In this document: positions 27,047 through 36,616 of the stretch, one piece after another
How the letters are laid out: each line of letters begins with the position of its first letter
Numbering within the stretch: position 1 is the first letter of the stretch
Assembly: GCA_017889125.1 (NCBI GenBank)
Contig: JAGHER010000109.1
Location: forward strand, 1-48,226
Direction: 5' to 3'
DNA length: 48,226 nucleotides
From: Lachnospiraceae bacterium
GTDB taxonomy: Bacteria > Bacillota > Clostridia > Lachnospirales > Lachnospiraceae
Notes under the pieces: model-generated
Told to the model about the DNA's origin: nothing
Database searches by the model: none
Seen by the model: only the letters and a program-made list of their open reading frames with translations
Position numbers and translations under genes: made by a program

Positions 27047-27451
27047 ATGCCCAGAAAGAGCACTACAGCAAAGACTACCGCTAAGACTACCGCAGCAAAG
27101 ACTGCTGCAGCTGCAGCGGTAAAGGAAACCGTAAAGCCGGTTGAAGCCGCAGAAGTAAAGGAGACCGTAAAGGCAGCTGAGACTGCAGCAAAGGCTCCCG
27201 CAGCTGAGACCAAGAAGGCTCCGGCCAAGAAGGCCGCCGTTAAGGCAGAGCCCACCACCTCCGTATTCTTCGAGTACGACGGCGTGCAGATCGTGGCAAA
27301 GGATCTTTTAGCCAAGGCCATGAAGGCATTCCAGGAAGCACACAAGGATGTGGAGATGAAGGACGTGCAGCTGTACGTAAACGGAAACGAAGGCTTCGCT
27401 TACATCGTTGTGAACGGGACCGAGTATCCGGAGGATAAGATCGCATTATAA
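27047..27451 (+). CDS. DUF6465-like protein with Lys/Ala-rich histone-H1-like N-terminal tail
   Basis: RBS gaggagg before ATG 27047; tail with KKAPAKKAAVKAE followed by SVFFEYDGVQIVAKDLLAKAMKAFQ...VKDVQLYVNGNEGFAYIVVNG-type domain. Confidence 0.75.
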   Translation: MPRKSTTAKTTAKTTAAKTAAAAAVKETVKPVEAAEVKETVKAAETAAKAPAAETKKAPAKKAAVKAEPTTSVFFEYDGVQIVAKDLLAKAMKAFQEAHKDVEMKDVQLYVNGNEGFAYIVVNGTEYPEDKIAL

Positions 27452-27642
27452 TTCAAGAGAGCTTGGCAAAAGGCCGCTGCTTTGGCTGCAGCCGGGAGAT
27501 CTGATGGGTTCAGAGGTTCCGGCGGGCAGCGGGCAGGGGCTTTTTTGTTATTTAAAAGCTGGGGAAGCCAGAGGAACGCTTTCCAACAAAGTGCCTGGCC
27601 GACCAGCTGATACAGAGATAAGAGAAGAAAAAGGAGAAGGAT

Positions 27643-29142
27643 ATGCGGGAGTTGCCGGAGCTTTTTTTGAAACGAATGGAAGAAATGCTGGGGGAGGAGT
27701 ACGGGGCATTTCTGGACAGCTTCAATCGCCCCAGAGTACAGGGACTGAGGATTAATGGACTAAAGGGAGAGACCGGGGAGATTCTGGCGCTGTGCAGGCG
27801 GTATTTTCATCTGGAGCAGGTGCCCTGGGCGGAAAATGGGTACTATTACGAGGCCCAGGACCGGCCGGGAAAGCATCCCCTCCATGAGGCGGGGGCGTAT
27901 TATATTCAGGAGCCCAGCGCCATGGCGGCGGCCTGCCTCTTAGCGCCGGAGCCGGGAGAGCGGGTTTTGGATCTGTGCGCCGCCCCCGGCGGGAAGAGCA
28001 CCCAGCTGGCGGCGATGATGAAGGGGCAGGGGATATTGGTGTCCAATGAGATCCATCCGGCCCGCTGCCGCATCCTTTCTCAGAATGTGGAGCGGATGGG
28101 CATCGCCAATGCCCTGGTCACCAATATGGACAGCGCGGGGCTGCGGCAGTATTTTCCGGAATATTTCCACCGGATCCTGGTGGATGCGCCCTGCTCCGGG
28201 GAAGGGATGTTCCGGAAGGATGAGGAGGCCTGCGGGGAGTGGAGCCCAGATAAGGTAGTTCTCTGCAGCAGCCGACAGCAGGAGATCCTGGATAATGCCG
28301 CCGCCATGCTGCAGCCGGGAGGACTGCTCCTCTACTCCACCTGCACCTTTGCGCCGGAGGAGGATGAGGGCACGGTGGAGCGGTTTTTGCAGGCGCATCC
28401 GGAATTTTGCGTGGAGAGGGCTGGCGGATATGCCGGGTTTTCTCCGGGACGGCCAGAGTGGGTGACGCCTGGGCCGGGAAGAGATTCCCTTAAGGATACT
28501 TACCGGATCTGGCCCCATAAGGTTGACGGAGAAGGGCACTACATGGCTTTGCTGCGGAAGGCCGGGGGCGAAGGCTCAGGGAGAAGCGGCGTGCCAGGCG
28601 AAGGCTTGGCAGGAGATGATGGGGCAGGCAAAGGTTTGGCAGGCGGCGTCAGGGGCAATGACCGCAGAGGAAAAAGCTTTCCCGCAGATAAGGCAGAGAA
28701 GGAAAGCTTTCTGGCCTTCTGCCGGGAAACCTTTAAGGACGCCGGGAAAAATGGAGAAGGGAATCTCCCCTGGGAGCGGGAAGAGGGACAGTACCTGCTT
28801 TTTGGCGAGCAGCTGTATTACGGCCCCTTAAACAGCGAGCAGCTGAAAAAAATCCGGGTCTTACGGCCCGGACTGCAGCTTGGAACATTTAAAAAGGGAC
28901 GTTTTGAACCCTCCCACGGGCTGGCCCTGTATCTGAAAAGAGAAGATGCCCTGCAGACTGCCGATTTCCCGGCAGACAGCAGCCAGATCATCAGCTACCT
29001 GCGGGGCGAGACCCTTCCTGCGCCGGAGGGAATGAAAAAGGGCTGGGTGTTAGTGACGGCAGAGGGACTCAGCCTGGGCTGGGCCAAGGCCGCAGGAGGG
29101 GTGCTTAAAAATCATTACCCCAAAGGCTTAAGGTGGTTTTAA
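27643..29142 (+). CDS. RsmF/RsmB-family rRNA (cytosine-C5)-methyltransferase
   Basis: VLDLCAAPGGKSTQLAAMM SAM motif, VDAPCSGEGMFRK, LLYSTCTFAPEEDEG; C-terminal PUA-like region. Confidence 0.92.
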   Translation: MRELPELFLKRMEEMLGEEYGAFLDSFNRPRVQGLRINGLKGETGEILALCRRYFHLEQVPWAENGYYYEAQDRPGKHPLHEAGAYYIQEPSAMAAACLLAPEPGERVLDLCAAPGGKSTQLAAMMKGQGILVSNEIHPARCRILSQNVERMGIANALVTNMDSAGLRQYFPEYFHRILVDAPCSGEGMFRKDEEACGEWSPDKVVLCSSRQQEILDNAAAMLQPGGLLLYSTCTFAPEEDEGTVERFLQAHPEFCVERAGGYAGFSPGRPEWVTPGPGRDSLKDTYRIWPHKVDGEGHYMALLRKAGGEGSGRSGVPGEGLAGDDGAGKGLAGGVRGNDRRGKSFPADKAEKESFLAFCRETFKDAGKNGEGNLPWEREEGQYLLFGEQLYYGPLNSEQLKKIRVLRPGLQLGTFKKGRFEPSHGLALYLKREDALQTADFPADSSQIISYLRGETLPAPEGMKKGWVLVTAEGLSLGWAKAAGGVLKNHYPKGLRWF

Positions 29143-30116
29143 GGAAATGACATTCCTTCCGGCAGAATCCACTGCATATCCGGGGGCAGGGGCGCGGTGA
29201 AGGACAGCTCCTGCCCGGTGAGGGGATGGCGGAAGCAAAGGCGGAAGGAATGGAGGGCCTGACGATTCATGGCGGCTGGATTTTCCTCACACATGGCAGC
29301 TGGATTTTTCTTACCGGTGCCCAATAAAGAGTCCCGCCTGGCAAGGTGAGCAAAGTCCGGATTGTACAGAAAATCCCCATACAGGGGATGGCCAATATGG
29401 CTCATGTGCACCCGAATCTGGTGGGTGCGCCCGGTCTCCAGCTTAAGCTGCACCAGGCTGGCGTCTAGGTCAGGCCGGTAGAGAAGTCTCCGGCAGTGGG
29501 TGACAGCCATATCCCCCTCCTGGAAATCCACCTGCCGCTTGATGGCGGAGCCGGGGACGCGGCCGATGGGGGCGTCAATCCGTAAGGCTTCCGGCACCAT
29601 ACCGGCAGCCGCCGCCAGATATTCCCGGTAGATTTCCCGCCGGGCTGCCATATCGGAGAGCATGCAGGCGCTTAAGCTGTGGCGTGCCAGAATCAGGAGC
29701 CCTGTGGTGTCCCGGTCCAGCCGGTTGATCACCCGAAAGACGAAGGGCTCCTTTTTCTCTGCAAAATACCAGGCGGCAGCATTGGCCAGGGTATTCTCAT
29801 GGTTCCCCTGCGAAGGATGGATGGGCATACCGGCAGGCTTATTGATGACCAGCAGATCCGCGTCTTCATAAACTACAGGAAAGGGCAGAGGCCGGGGAAG
29901 AATCTTTTCCGAGGATTCCTCCTCCTTAAGCTGAATCTCCAGGGTTTCCCCGGCTGAAAGGCGCCGGGGAGTGATGGCGGGAATGCCGTCCACCTGGATG
30001 CCGCCTTCCCGCAGCCGCACGATCATCCGCTGGGAGAAGCCGCGGTTTCGCAGAAAATCCCGGATGGTTGCACCTGCGTCTTCGGGGGCAATGGTAAAGG
30101 TAAGGCGGCGAATCAT
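29139..30116 (-). CDS. RluA family pseudouridine synthase
   Basis: S4-like N-terminus, VINRLDRDTTGLLILAR catalytic motif, LETGRTHQIRVHMSHIGHPLYGD. Confidence 0.94.
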   Translation of the reverse strand: MIRRLTFTIAPEDAGATIRDFLRNRGFSQRMIVRLREGGIQVDGIPAITPRRLSAGETLEIQLKEEESSEKILPRPLPFPVVYEDADLLVINKPAGMPIHPSQGNHENTLANAAAWYFAEKKEPFVFRVINRLDRDTTGLLILARHSLSACMLSDMAARREIYREYLAAAAGMVPEALRIDAPIGRVPGSAIKRQVDFQEGDMAVTHCRRLLYRPDLDASLVQLKLETGRTHQIRVHMSHIGHPLYGDFLYNPDFAHLARRDSLLGTGKKNPAAMCEENPAAMNRQALHSFRLCFRHPLTGQELSFTAPLPPDMQWILPEGMSFP

Positions 30117-31360
30117 GATTTTCCTCCCAGATGTTTTTTCTTTCCCACCGCATGGTCTACGATGGAGTCATTTGCTAAGAAGCTGGCGCGGCGGATGCTG
30201 TCCGTGCCAAATTTGCTTCGAATGGCGTCTACGGTTTTCTCCATTTCTTTCTTTTTCTCCATAACCGGATCGGAAAACAGGCTCAGCTGGCTGTATTCCT
30301 CCTCTAAAAGCTTTCCGCCCCGGACGCCGATCAGGCGCACCGGCGTCAGATCCCAGAATTCCTTAAGCAGTCGACAGGATGTTTCATAAAGCACGGCGGT
30401 AGAGTCTGTAGGTTCTTTTAAATTAACCTGATGGGAATGGGTGCGAAATTTCCAGTCTTTAAGCTCCACACACACATTCTGGCAGCGCATGCCGGAGGCA
30501 CGGAGCCTGGCCCCTACCGTCTCGCAGAGGGAGAGGAGCACATGGCAGGCCGTGTCATAGTCGCTTACATCCCGGGACAGGGTAATGCTGTTCCCGCAGC
30601 CCTTGCTGGCCGCTTCCTTTGGAGCCACCGGTGAATTGTCAATGCCGTTGGCATACTGGTGGAGAGTCTGGGCATACTTTTCTCCCAGCTGGGCCTTTAA
30701 TATAGAAAGATCGCAGGCGGCCACCTGACCGATGGTGTAAAGCCCCATGCGCTCTAACTTTTTCTGGGCGGATTCTCCCACCATAAACAGCTCCCGGATG
30801 GGAAGAGGCCACATTTTGGCGGGGACCTCTTCCGGGAAAAGGGTGTGGCATTTATCCGGCTTTTCAAAGTCTGAGGCCATTTTTGCCAGGAGCTTATTGG
30901 AGGAAATTCCCACATTGACGGTAAAGCCCAGCTCATCCCGGATCCGGTTCCGGATCTGATTGGCCGTGTCCATGGGTGTACCGAAAAGGTGGATGGTGGA
31001 GGTCATGTCCAGGAAGGTCTCGTCAATGCTGAATTTTTCACTGTCCGGGGTGTAATCGGACAGAAGGGCCATCATATTCCGGGAACATTGGATATAATAA
31101 TCAAAGCGGGAGGGAACCACCGTAAGCTGAGGACATTTTTTCAATGCCTGGGTCAGGGGCTCGCCGGTGGTCACACCGAAGCGCTTGGCAGGGGTGGACT
31201 TGGCCAGGATGATTCCGTGGCGGCTGGCTGTGTCACCGCCTACCGCAGAGGGGATCGTGCGCAGATCCAGGGCATCCGGATCCCTGGACAGCCGGTATAC
31301 GGACTCCCAGCTTAAAAACGCGGAATTTACATCGATGTGAAAGATCAGACGGTTTTTCAT
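30113..31360 (-). CDS. dinB: DNA polymerase IV (Y family)
   Basis: IFHIDVNSAFLSWESVYRL, SIDETFLDMTSTIHLFG, FTVNVGISSNKLLAKMASDFEKPD. Confidence 0.94.
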   Translation of the reverse strand: MKNRLIFHIDVNSAFLSWESVYRLSRDPDALDLRTIPSAVGGDTASRHGIILAKSTPAKRFGVTTGEPLTQALKKCPQLTVVPSRFDYYIQCSRNMMALLSDYTPDSEKFSIDETFLDMTSTIHLFGTPMDTANQIRNRIRDELGFTVNVGISSNKLLAKMASDFEKPDKCHTLFPEEVPAKMWPLPIRELFMVGESAQKKLERMGLYTIGQVAACDLSILKAQLGEKYAQTLHQYANGIDNSPVAPKEAASKGCGNSITLSRDVSDYDTACHVLLSLCETVGARLRASGMRCQNVCVELKDWKFRTHSHQVNLKEPTDSTAVLYETSCRLLKEFWDLTPVRLIGVRGGKLLEEEYSQLSLFSDPVMEKKKEMEKTVDAIRSKFGTDSIRRASFLANDSIVDHAVGKKKHLGGKS

Positions 31361-31445
31361 GGTGCCTCCTTTCGTGAATTAAACAGCACAAGTATAGCAC
31401 AGACCAGGAGACAACGCCATGGATTTTCTTTTCTGCCATCCGATC

Positions 31446-31474
31446 TTGTGAGGGAGGGCAAATTGTGATAAAAT
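31446..31474 (+). promoter_or_regulatory. Putative promoter TTGTGA-N17-TAAAAT
   Basis: Sigma-A-like hexamers and spacing in the dinB/lipoprotein divergent intergenic region. Confidence 0.45.
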
Positions 31475-31521
31475 ATGCCGAAAGAAGGAAGGCGCCAGTA
31501 TGGGGAAAAGGGAGAAACGAG

Positions 31522-32952
31522 ATGAAAAAATGGGTGATTGCGCTGCTTCTGGCTATGACCGTTTCCGGATGCCGCCGGTATGAGCCGGTTACAGAGCTGC
31601 CGGGAGTGGAAGCGGAGGCAGGGGAAGGTACAGAAGAGACGGGCGAATATGCAGCAGATGGGGTTTCTGATCAGGGCCAGGATGGGCAGGTGAGAGACGG
31701 AGCCGCCAGTCAGAGCCAGGACGGACAGTCAGGAGACAGCGCCGGTGGTTTGGGACAGGACGGGCAGTCAGGAGACAGCGCCGGTGGTTTGGGACAGGAC
31801 GGGCAGTCAGGAGACAGTGTCTCCGGTCAGGCGCAGGACGAATATGCGGCGGACGAAATCTTCATTACCACTCTTCCGGAGCGGACGCCGGTAAAGGTCA
31901 AGGGAATTTACGTGTCCGCCTATGTGGCCGGAACCAAAGCCCGGATGGATGAGCTGATACAGCTTCTGGACGAGACGGAGCTGAATGCGGTGGTCATCGA
32001 TGTGAAGGATGACAACGGCCGGATTACCTTTGCCATGGATTCGCCCCAGGCCCAGGCCATCGGCGCCTGCGAAAATTACATTCCCGATATTGAGGAGCTG
32101 TCCAGGACGCTGAAGGAGCACGGCATATACATGATTGCCCGCATCCCGGCATTTCGGGACCCTTATCTGGCGGAGGCTAAGCCGGAATGGTGCCTTAAGC
32201 TGGCAGACGGCTCGGTATTCCGGGACAGGAATAAGCTGGCCTGGGTAAATCCCTACAAGGAAGAGGTATGGGATTATCTGGTGGAGATCGGGAAAAAGGC
32301 CGGAGAGGCCGGGTTCGATGAAATCCAGTTTGACTACATCCGCTTCTGCACAGAGAAGGGGATGGATCAGGTGGTCTTTGAGCCGGAAGAGACAAAGGGC
32401 AGAAGCCGACAGGATATTATTTTGGAATTTGTCCGGTATGCCTATGAGGAGCTGCGCAAGGAAGGCCTTTTCGTGTCCGCCGATGTGTTTGGGGCGGTAA
32501 TCGGCGGCGGTCAGGATGCGGAGACGGTGGGCCAGGAGTACAGCGCCATGGCTGCGGAATTGGATTATATCTGCCCCATGATTTATCCCTCCCATTATGC
32601 CGATGGAAATTTCGGCCTTGAACACCCGGATACCCAGCCTTATGAGACCATACTGGCGGCTTTGGGGGATTCTGCGGAGGATTTAAGCACTGTTTGGACT
32701 GCCGGAGGCACTACTGGAACGGTGCGTCCGTGGCTGCAGGCCTTCACCGCCAGCTACCTGAAAACCTATATTCCCTACGGGCCGGAGCAGATCCGCCAGC
32801 AGATTCAGGCGGTGTATGATGCTGGCTGCGAGGAATGGATATTGTGGAACGCCTCTGTGCGGTATGATTCCGGCGGACTGCTGACAGAAGAGCAGGGTCA
32901 GGCGGAAGCGGCGGCCAGGGAGGCGGCCGCACAAAACATGCAGCCAGAGTAG
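31522..32952 (+). CDS. Putative glycoside hydrolase lipoprotein (DUF4015-like)
   Basis: Lipobox TVSGCRR; VKGIYVSAYVAGTKARMDELIQLLDETELNAVVIDVKDDNGRITF, FDEIQFDYIRF, PMIYPSHYADGNFG. Confidence 0.88.
   Translation: MKKWVIALLLAMTVSGCRRYEPVTELPGVEAEAGEGTEETGEYAADGVSDQGQDGQVRDGAASQSQDGQSGDSAGGLGQDGQSGDSAGGLGQDGQSGDSVSGQAQDEYAADEIFITTLPERTPVKVKGIYVSAYVAGTKARMDELIQLLDETELNAVVIDVKDDNGRITFAMDSPQAQAIGACENYIPDIEELSRTLKEHGIYMIARIPAFRDPYLAEAKPEWCLKLADGSVFRDRNKLAWVNPYKEEVWDYLVEIGKKAGEAGFDEIQFDYIRFCTEKGMDQVVFEPEETKGRSRQDIILEFVRYAYEELRKEGLFVSADVFGAVIGGGQDAETVGQEYSAMAAELDYICPMIYPSHYADGNFGLEHPDTQPYETILAALGDSAEDLSTVWTAGGTTGTVRPWLQAFTASYLKTYIPYGPEQIRQQIQAVYDAGCEEWILWNASVRYDSGGLLTEEQGQAEAAAREAAAQNMQPE
31720..31836. 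repeat. 39-bp tandem repeat, two near-identical copies plus a diverged third
   Basis: gacgg(a/g)cagtcaggagacagcgccggtggtttgggacag; encodes DGQSGDSAGGLGQ in the lipoprotein linker. Confidence 0.92.
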
Positions 32953-32976
32953 TCCTATAAAAGGAGATGAGGATAA

Positions 32977-33537
32977 ATGAGACCCAAACCAAGAGCCGGA
33001 GAAATATACCGGCATTTTAAAAATCGCCTGTACCAGATTATCACCGTGGCTCAGCACACAGAAACCGGGGAGGAACTGGTGATTTACCAGGCCCTTTACG
33101 GAGATTTCCGGTGTTACGCCCGGCCTCTTTCCATGTTTATGAGTCCTGTTGACCGGGAAAAATATCCCGATGCGCCCCAGGAGTACCGGTTTATGCTGGT
33201 ACAGCCATCAGGAGGCACGGGAGAAAACGGTGAGAACCGCAGAGCCGGTGAAGGCGGCCAGACCTGCGAAACCGGCTGGACAGGCAACAGTACATCCTGG
33301 GAAGCGGCAGAGGAAACCATAAACCCATGGCTGGAGCAGTTCCTTGACGCCGAAGGATACGAAAAGCAGCTGGAGGCCTTAAGCCGCATGCGGGGAAAAG
33401 TTGGCCAGAAGGAGTTAGACAGCCTGTACCTGATTCTGGACATTCAGCCGAAAGCAGGCGACCCGGACAGCCAGCTTATACGCATCATCAAAGATATGGA
33501 GACCAGAAAGCGCTATGACGGCAGCCGTCTCCGGTAA
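32977..33537 (+). CDS. DUF1653 domain-containing protein
   Basis: GEIYRHFKNRLYQIITVAQHTETGEELVIYQALYGDFRCYARPLSMFMSPVD; aaaggagatga RBS. Confidence 0.88.
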   Translation: MRPKPRAGEIYRHFKNRLYQIITVAQHTETGEELVIYQALYGDFRCYARPLSMFMSPVDREKYPDAPQEYRFMLVQPSGGTGENGENRRAGEGGQTCETGWTGNSTSWEAAEETINPWLEQFLDAEGYEKQLEALSRMRGKVGQKELDSLYLILDIQPKAGDPDSQLIRIIKDMETRKRYDGSRLR

Positions 33538-33576
33538 AGAGCAGAGAGGCAGCAGAATAAAGAGGAGGCAGAGTGG

Positions 33577-35541
33577 ATGGAGGAAAAAGAAAATATTGAG
33601 ATAGCAGAACCCGAAGAGGACCAGGAAACGTTGGACGCCCATCTGAAGGATGTCCGCCGCTCCCCCCTTGGTGCCTTTGACGTAGAAGCTGAACTGAAAA
33701 AGCTTCCGGCAAAGCCCGGCGTTTACCTGATGCATGATGCCAGGGACGAGATCATCTACGTGGGAAAGGCCATAAATCTAAAGAACCGGGTGCGGCAGTA
33801 TTTTCAGAGCAGCCGGGACAAGACGGCCAAGATCCGGCAGATGGTATCCCGGATTGCCCGTTTTGAATACATCATCACCGACTCAGAGCTGGAGGCGCTG
33901 GTGCTGGAGTGCAATCTCATCAAGGAACACCGTCCCCGCTACAACACCATGCTGAAGGATGATAAAACCTACCCATACATCAAAGCCACGGTATATGAGG
34001 ATTTTCCGCGGCTTCTTTTTTCGCGGGAGCTTAAGAAGGACAAGAGCCGGTACTTCGGCCCCTATTCCAGCGCCGGGGCGGTGAAGGATACCCTGGAGCT
34101 GATGCACAAGCTGTACCAGATCCGCACCTGCAATCGGAACCTTCCTCGGGATATCGGGAAGGAAAGACCCTGTCTGAATTACCACATCCGCCAGTGCGGC
34201 GCCCCCTGCCAGGGGTATGTGAGCCGGGAGGAGTACGGGAAAAGCTTCCAGAAGGCCCTGGATTTTCTGGGAGGCAGCTACGGCCCGCTGATTGGCGAGT
34301 TGGAAAGCCGGATGCAGGAGGCCTCCGACGCCATGGAATTTGAAAAGGCCATCGAGTACCGGGAGCTTTTATCCAGCGTAAAGCAGATCGCTCAGAAGCA
34401 GAAGATCACCAGCAGCGGCATGGAGGATCGGGACATTATCGCCATGGCCAAGGAGAATGAGGATGCGGTGGTGCAGGTCTTTTTCGTCCGGGAGGGAAGG
34501 CTTATCGGCCGGGATCATTTCCATGTGCGCACTGCCATGGCGGAGAATGACAGCCAGATTCTCACCAGCTTTGTGAAGCAGTTTTACGCGGGAACGCCCT
34601 TTATCCCCAGGGAGCTTCTGGTGCAGATTCCTCTGGAAGATGAGGAGGTGATCGCCCAGTGGCTTACGGCCAAGCGGGGCCAGAAGGTGCATATTGCCAG
34701 CCCCAAAAAGGGCGAGAAGGAGCGGCTTGTGGAGCTTGCGGCCCGCAATGCCCGCATGGTCTTAGATCAGGATAAGGAAAAGCTTAAGCGGGAGGAGCTG
34801 CGCACCATCGGCGCCATGAACCAGATCGGGGACTGGATCGGCCTTAAGGGCATCCGCCGCATTGAGGCCTACGATATCTCCAATATCAGCGGCTTTGAAT
34901 CGGTAGGCTCCATGATTGTCTACGAGGATGGGAAGCCCAAGCGCAGCGATTACCGGAAATTCCGCATCCGCTCCGTCCAGGGCCCCAATGACTACGCCTC
35001 CATGGAGGAGGTGCTGACCAGGCGTTTTACTCACGGCATCGAGGAGGAGGAAAAGCTCCGCAGACAGGGCATGGACGCGGCCTTTGGAAGCTTTACCCGC
35101 TTCCCCGACCTGATTATGATGGACGGCGGCCGGGGACAGGTCAATATCGCCCTGGCAGTTCTTGATAAACTGGGGCTTTCCATCCCGGTCTGCGGCATGG
35201 TGAAGGATGACAATCACCGCACCAGAGGCCTGTATTATCAGAATGTGGAGATTCCCATTGACCATCATTCCGAGGGCTTCCGGCTGATTACCCGCATCCA
35301 GGACGAGGCCCACCGGTTTGCCATCGAATATCACCGGAGCCTGCGGAGCAAGTCTCAGGTGCGCTCCATTCTGGATGATATCCCCGGCATCGGACCGGTG
35401 CGGCGCAAGGCCCTGATGCGCCATTTTAAGAGCCAGGAGGCCATCCGGGAGGCCGGATTAGAGGAGCTTGCCGCCGCGCCGGGGATGAATCAGGGGGCGG
35501 CCAGACAGGTGTACCAGTTCTTTCACGGGAAAAAGGAATGA
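33577..35541 (+). CDS. uvrC: Excinuclease ABC subunit UvrC
   Basis: [40 protein letters not shown] motif; RNase H-like domain [38 protein letters not shown]; Hh[16 protein letters not shown]. Confidence 0.97.
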   Translation: MEEKENIEIAEPEEDQETLDAHLKDVRRSPLGAFDVEAELKKLPAKPGVYLMHDARDEIIYVGKAINLKNRVRQYFQSSRDKTAKIRQMVSRIARFEYIITDSELEALVLECNLIKEHRPRYNTMLKDDKTYPYIKATVYEDFPRLLFSRELKKDKSRYFGPYSSAGAVKDTLELMHKLYQIRTCNRNLPRDIGKERPCLNYHIRQCGAPCQGYVSREEYGKSFQKALDFLGGSYGPLIGELESRMQEASDAMEFEKAIEYRELLSSVKQIAQKQKITSSGMEDRDIIAMAKENEDAVVQVFFVREGRLIGRDHFHVRTAMAENDSQILTSFVKQFYAGTPFIPRELLVQIPLEDEEVIAQWLTAKRGQKVHIASPKKGEKERLVELAARNARMVLDQDKEKLKREELRTIGAMNQIGDWIGLKGIRRIEAYDISNISGFESVGSMIVYEDGKPKRSDYRKFRIRSVQGPNDYASMEEVLTRRFTHGIEEEEKLRRQGMDAAFGSFTRFPDLIMMDGGRGQVNIALAVLDKLGLSIPVCGMVKDDNHRTRGLYYQNVEIPIDHHSEGFRLITRIQDEAHRFAIEYHRSLRSKSQVRSILDDIPGIGPVRRKALMRHFKSQEAIREAGLEELAAAPGMNQGAARQVYQFFHGKKE

Positions 35542-35646
35542 CAATCCCAGGAAGTTGTGCTACTATAGCTTTAAGCAGCGGCCCCATGCCCAAGGGCAGC
35601 GGCCCATTGCTGCGCGTGAAGGTTTGGGATTAAGGAGAGAAGAAAC

Positions 35647-36576
35647 ATGCATGGAATAACGGTTACAGAAATGATTAAAAAGATGAAACTGGAGAACAAG
35701 ACCCCTGAGCTGAATACCGACAATACTGTTCTGCCCCATCCGGAGGTGAACCGTCCGGCGCTGCAGCTGGCGGGCTTTTTTGAACATTTTGACAGCGAGC
35801 GGGTGCAGATCATCGGCCGTGTGGAGCGGGCCTACGTATCCACCCTGTCTCAGGCCAGAAAGCTGGAGATTTTTGACCGGCTTCTTTCCAGCAAGATTCC
35901 CTGCCTGGTGTACTGCCATGATATGGAGCCGGATGAGGATATCCTTGCCCTGGCCATTCATTACAGCGTGCCGGTGCTGGTTTCCAAAAAGACCACTTCC
36001 GACTTTATGGCAGAGCTAATCCGGTGGCTGAAGGCCAAGCTGGCCCCCTGCATCAGTATTCACGGTGTTTTGGTGGACGTATTCGGTGAGGGCGTGCTGA
36101 TTATGGGTGAGAGCGGCATCGGAAAGAGCGAGGCAGCTTTAGAGTTAATTAAGCGCGGCCACCGTCTGGTTACGGATGATGTGGTGGAGATCCGCAAGGT
36201 CAGCGACGAGACTCTGGTGGGAAGCGCGCCGGATATCACCAAGCATTTCATCGAGCTGCGGGGCATCGGCATTATCGACGTGAAGGCCCTGTTCGGTGTG
36301 GAGAGCGTAAAGGATACTCAGTCCATCGACATGGTCATCAAGCTGGAGGACTGGAACAAGGATAAGGAATACGACCGGCTGGGTCTGGAGGATCAGTACA
36401 CGGAGTTTCTCGGGAACCAGGTGGTATGCCATTCCCTGCCCATCCGTCCGGGACGGAATCTGGCAGTCATCGTAGAGACGGCGGCCATCAATTACCGCCA
36501 GAAGAAGATGGGCTACAATGCCGCCCAGGAGCTTTACAACCGGGTACAGGCAAACCTGAATAAACGGAGCCTCTAA
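35647..36576 (+). CDS. hprK: HPr kinase/phosphorylase
   Basis: GVLVDVFGEGVLIMGESGIGKSEAALELIKRGHRLVTDDVVEIRK; IELRGIGIIDVKALFG. Confidence 0.96.
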   Translation: MHGITVTEMIKKMKLENKTPELNTDNTVLPHPEVNRPALQLAGFFEHFDSERVQIIGRVERAYVSTLSQARKLEIFDRLLSSKIPCLVYCHDMEPDEDILALAIHYSVPVLVSKKTTSDFMAELIRWLKAKLAPCISIHGVLVDVFGEGVLIMGESGIGKSEAALELIKRGHRLVTDDVVEIRKVSDETLVGSAPDITKHFIELRGIGIIDVKALFGVESVKDTQSIDMVIKLEDWNKDKEYDRLGLEDQYTEFLGNQVVCHSLPIRPGRNLAVIVETAAINYRQKKMGYNAAQELYNRVQANLNKRSL

Positions 36577-36616
36577 AGGATAAGATAGAGAAGAATGATG
36601 CAGGAGAGAAGTGCGT

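Noticed and set aside
27470-27545. GC-rich stretch with gcttttttg as terminator of the DUF6465 gene
   Set aside because: A T-tract is present but I could not define a convincing single stem by eye.
31700-31840. CRISPR-like spaced repeat
   Set aside because: Contiguous in-frame 39-bp tandem units without unique spacers; it is a coding minisatellite.
35573-35620. gcagcggcccc/gcagcggccca duplication upstream of hprK
   Set aside because: Short GC-rich duplication with ambiguous folding; could be chance in this composition.
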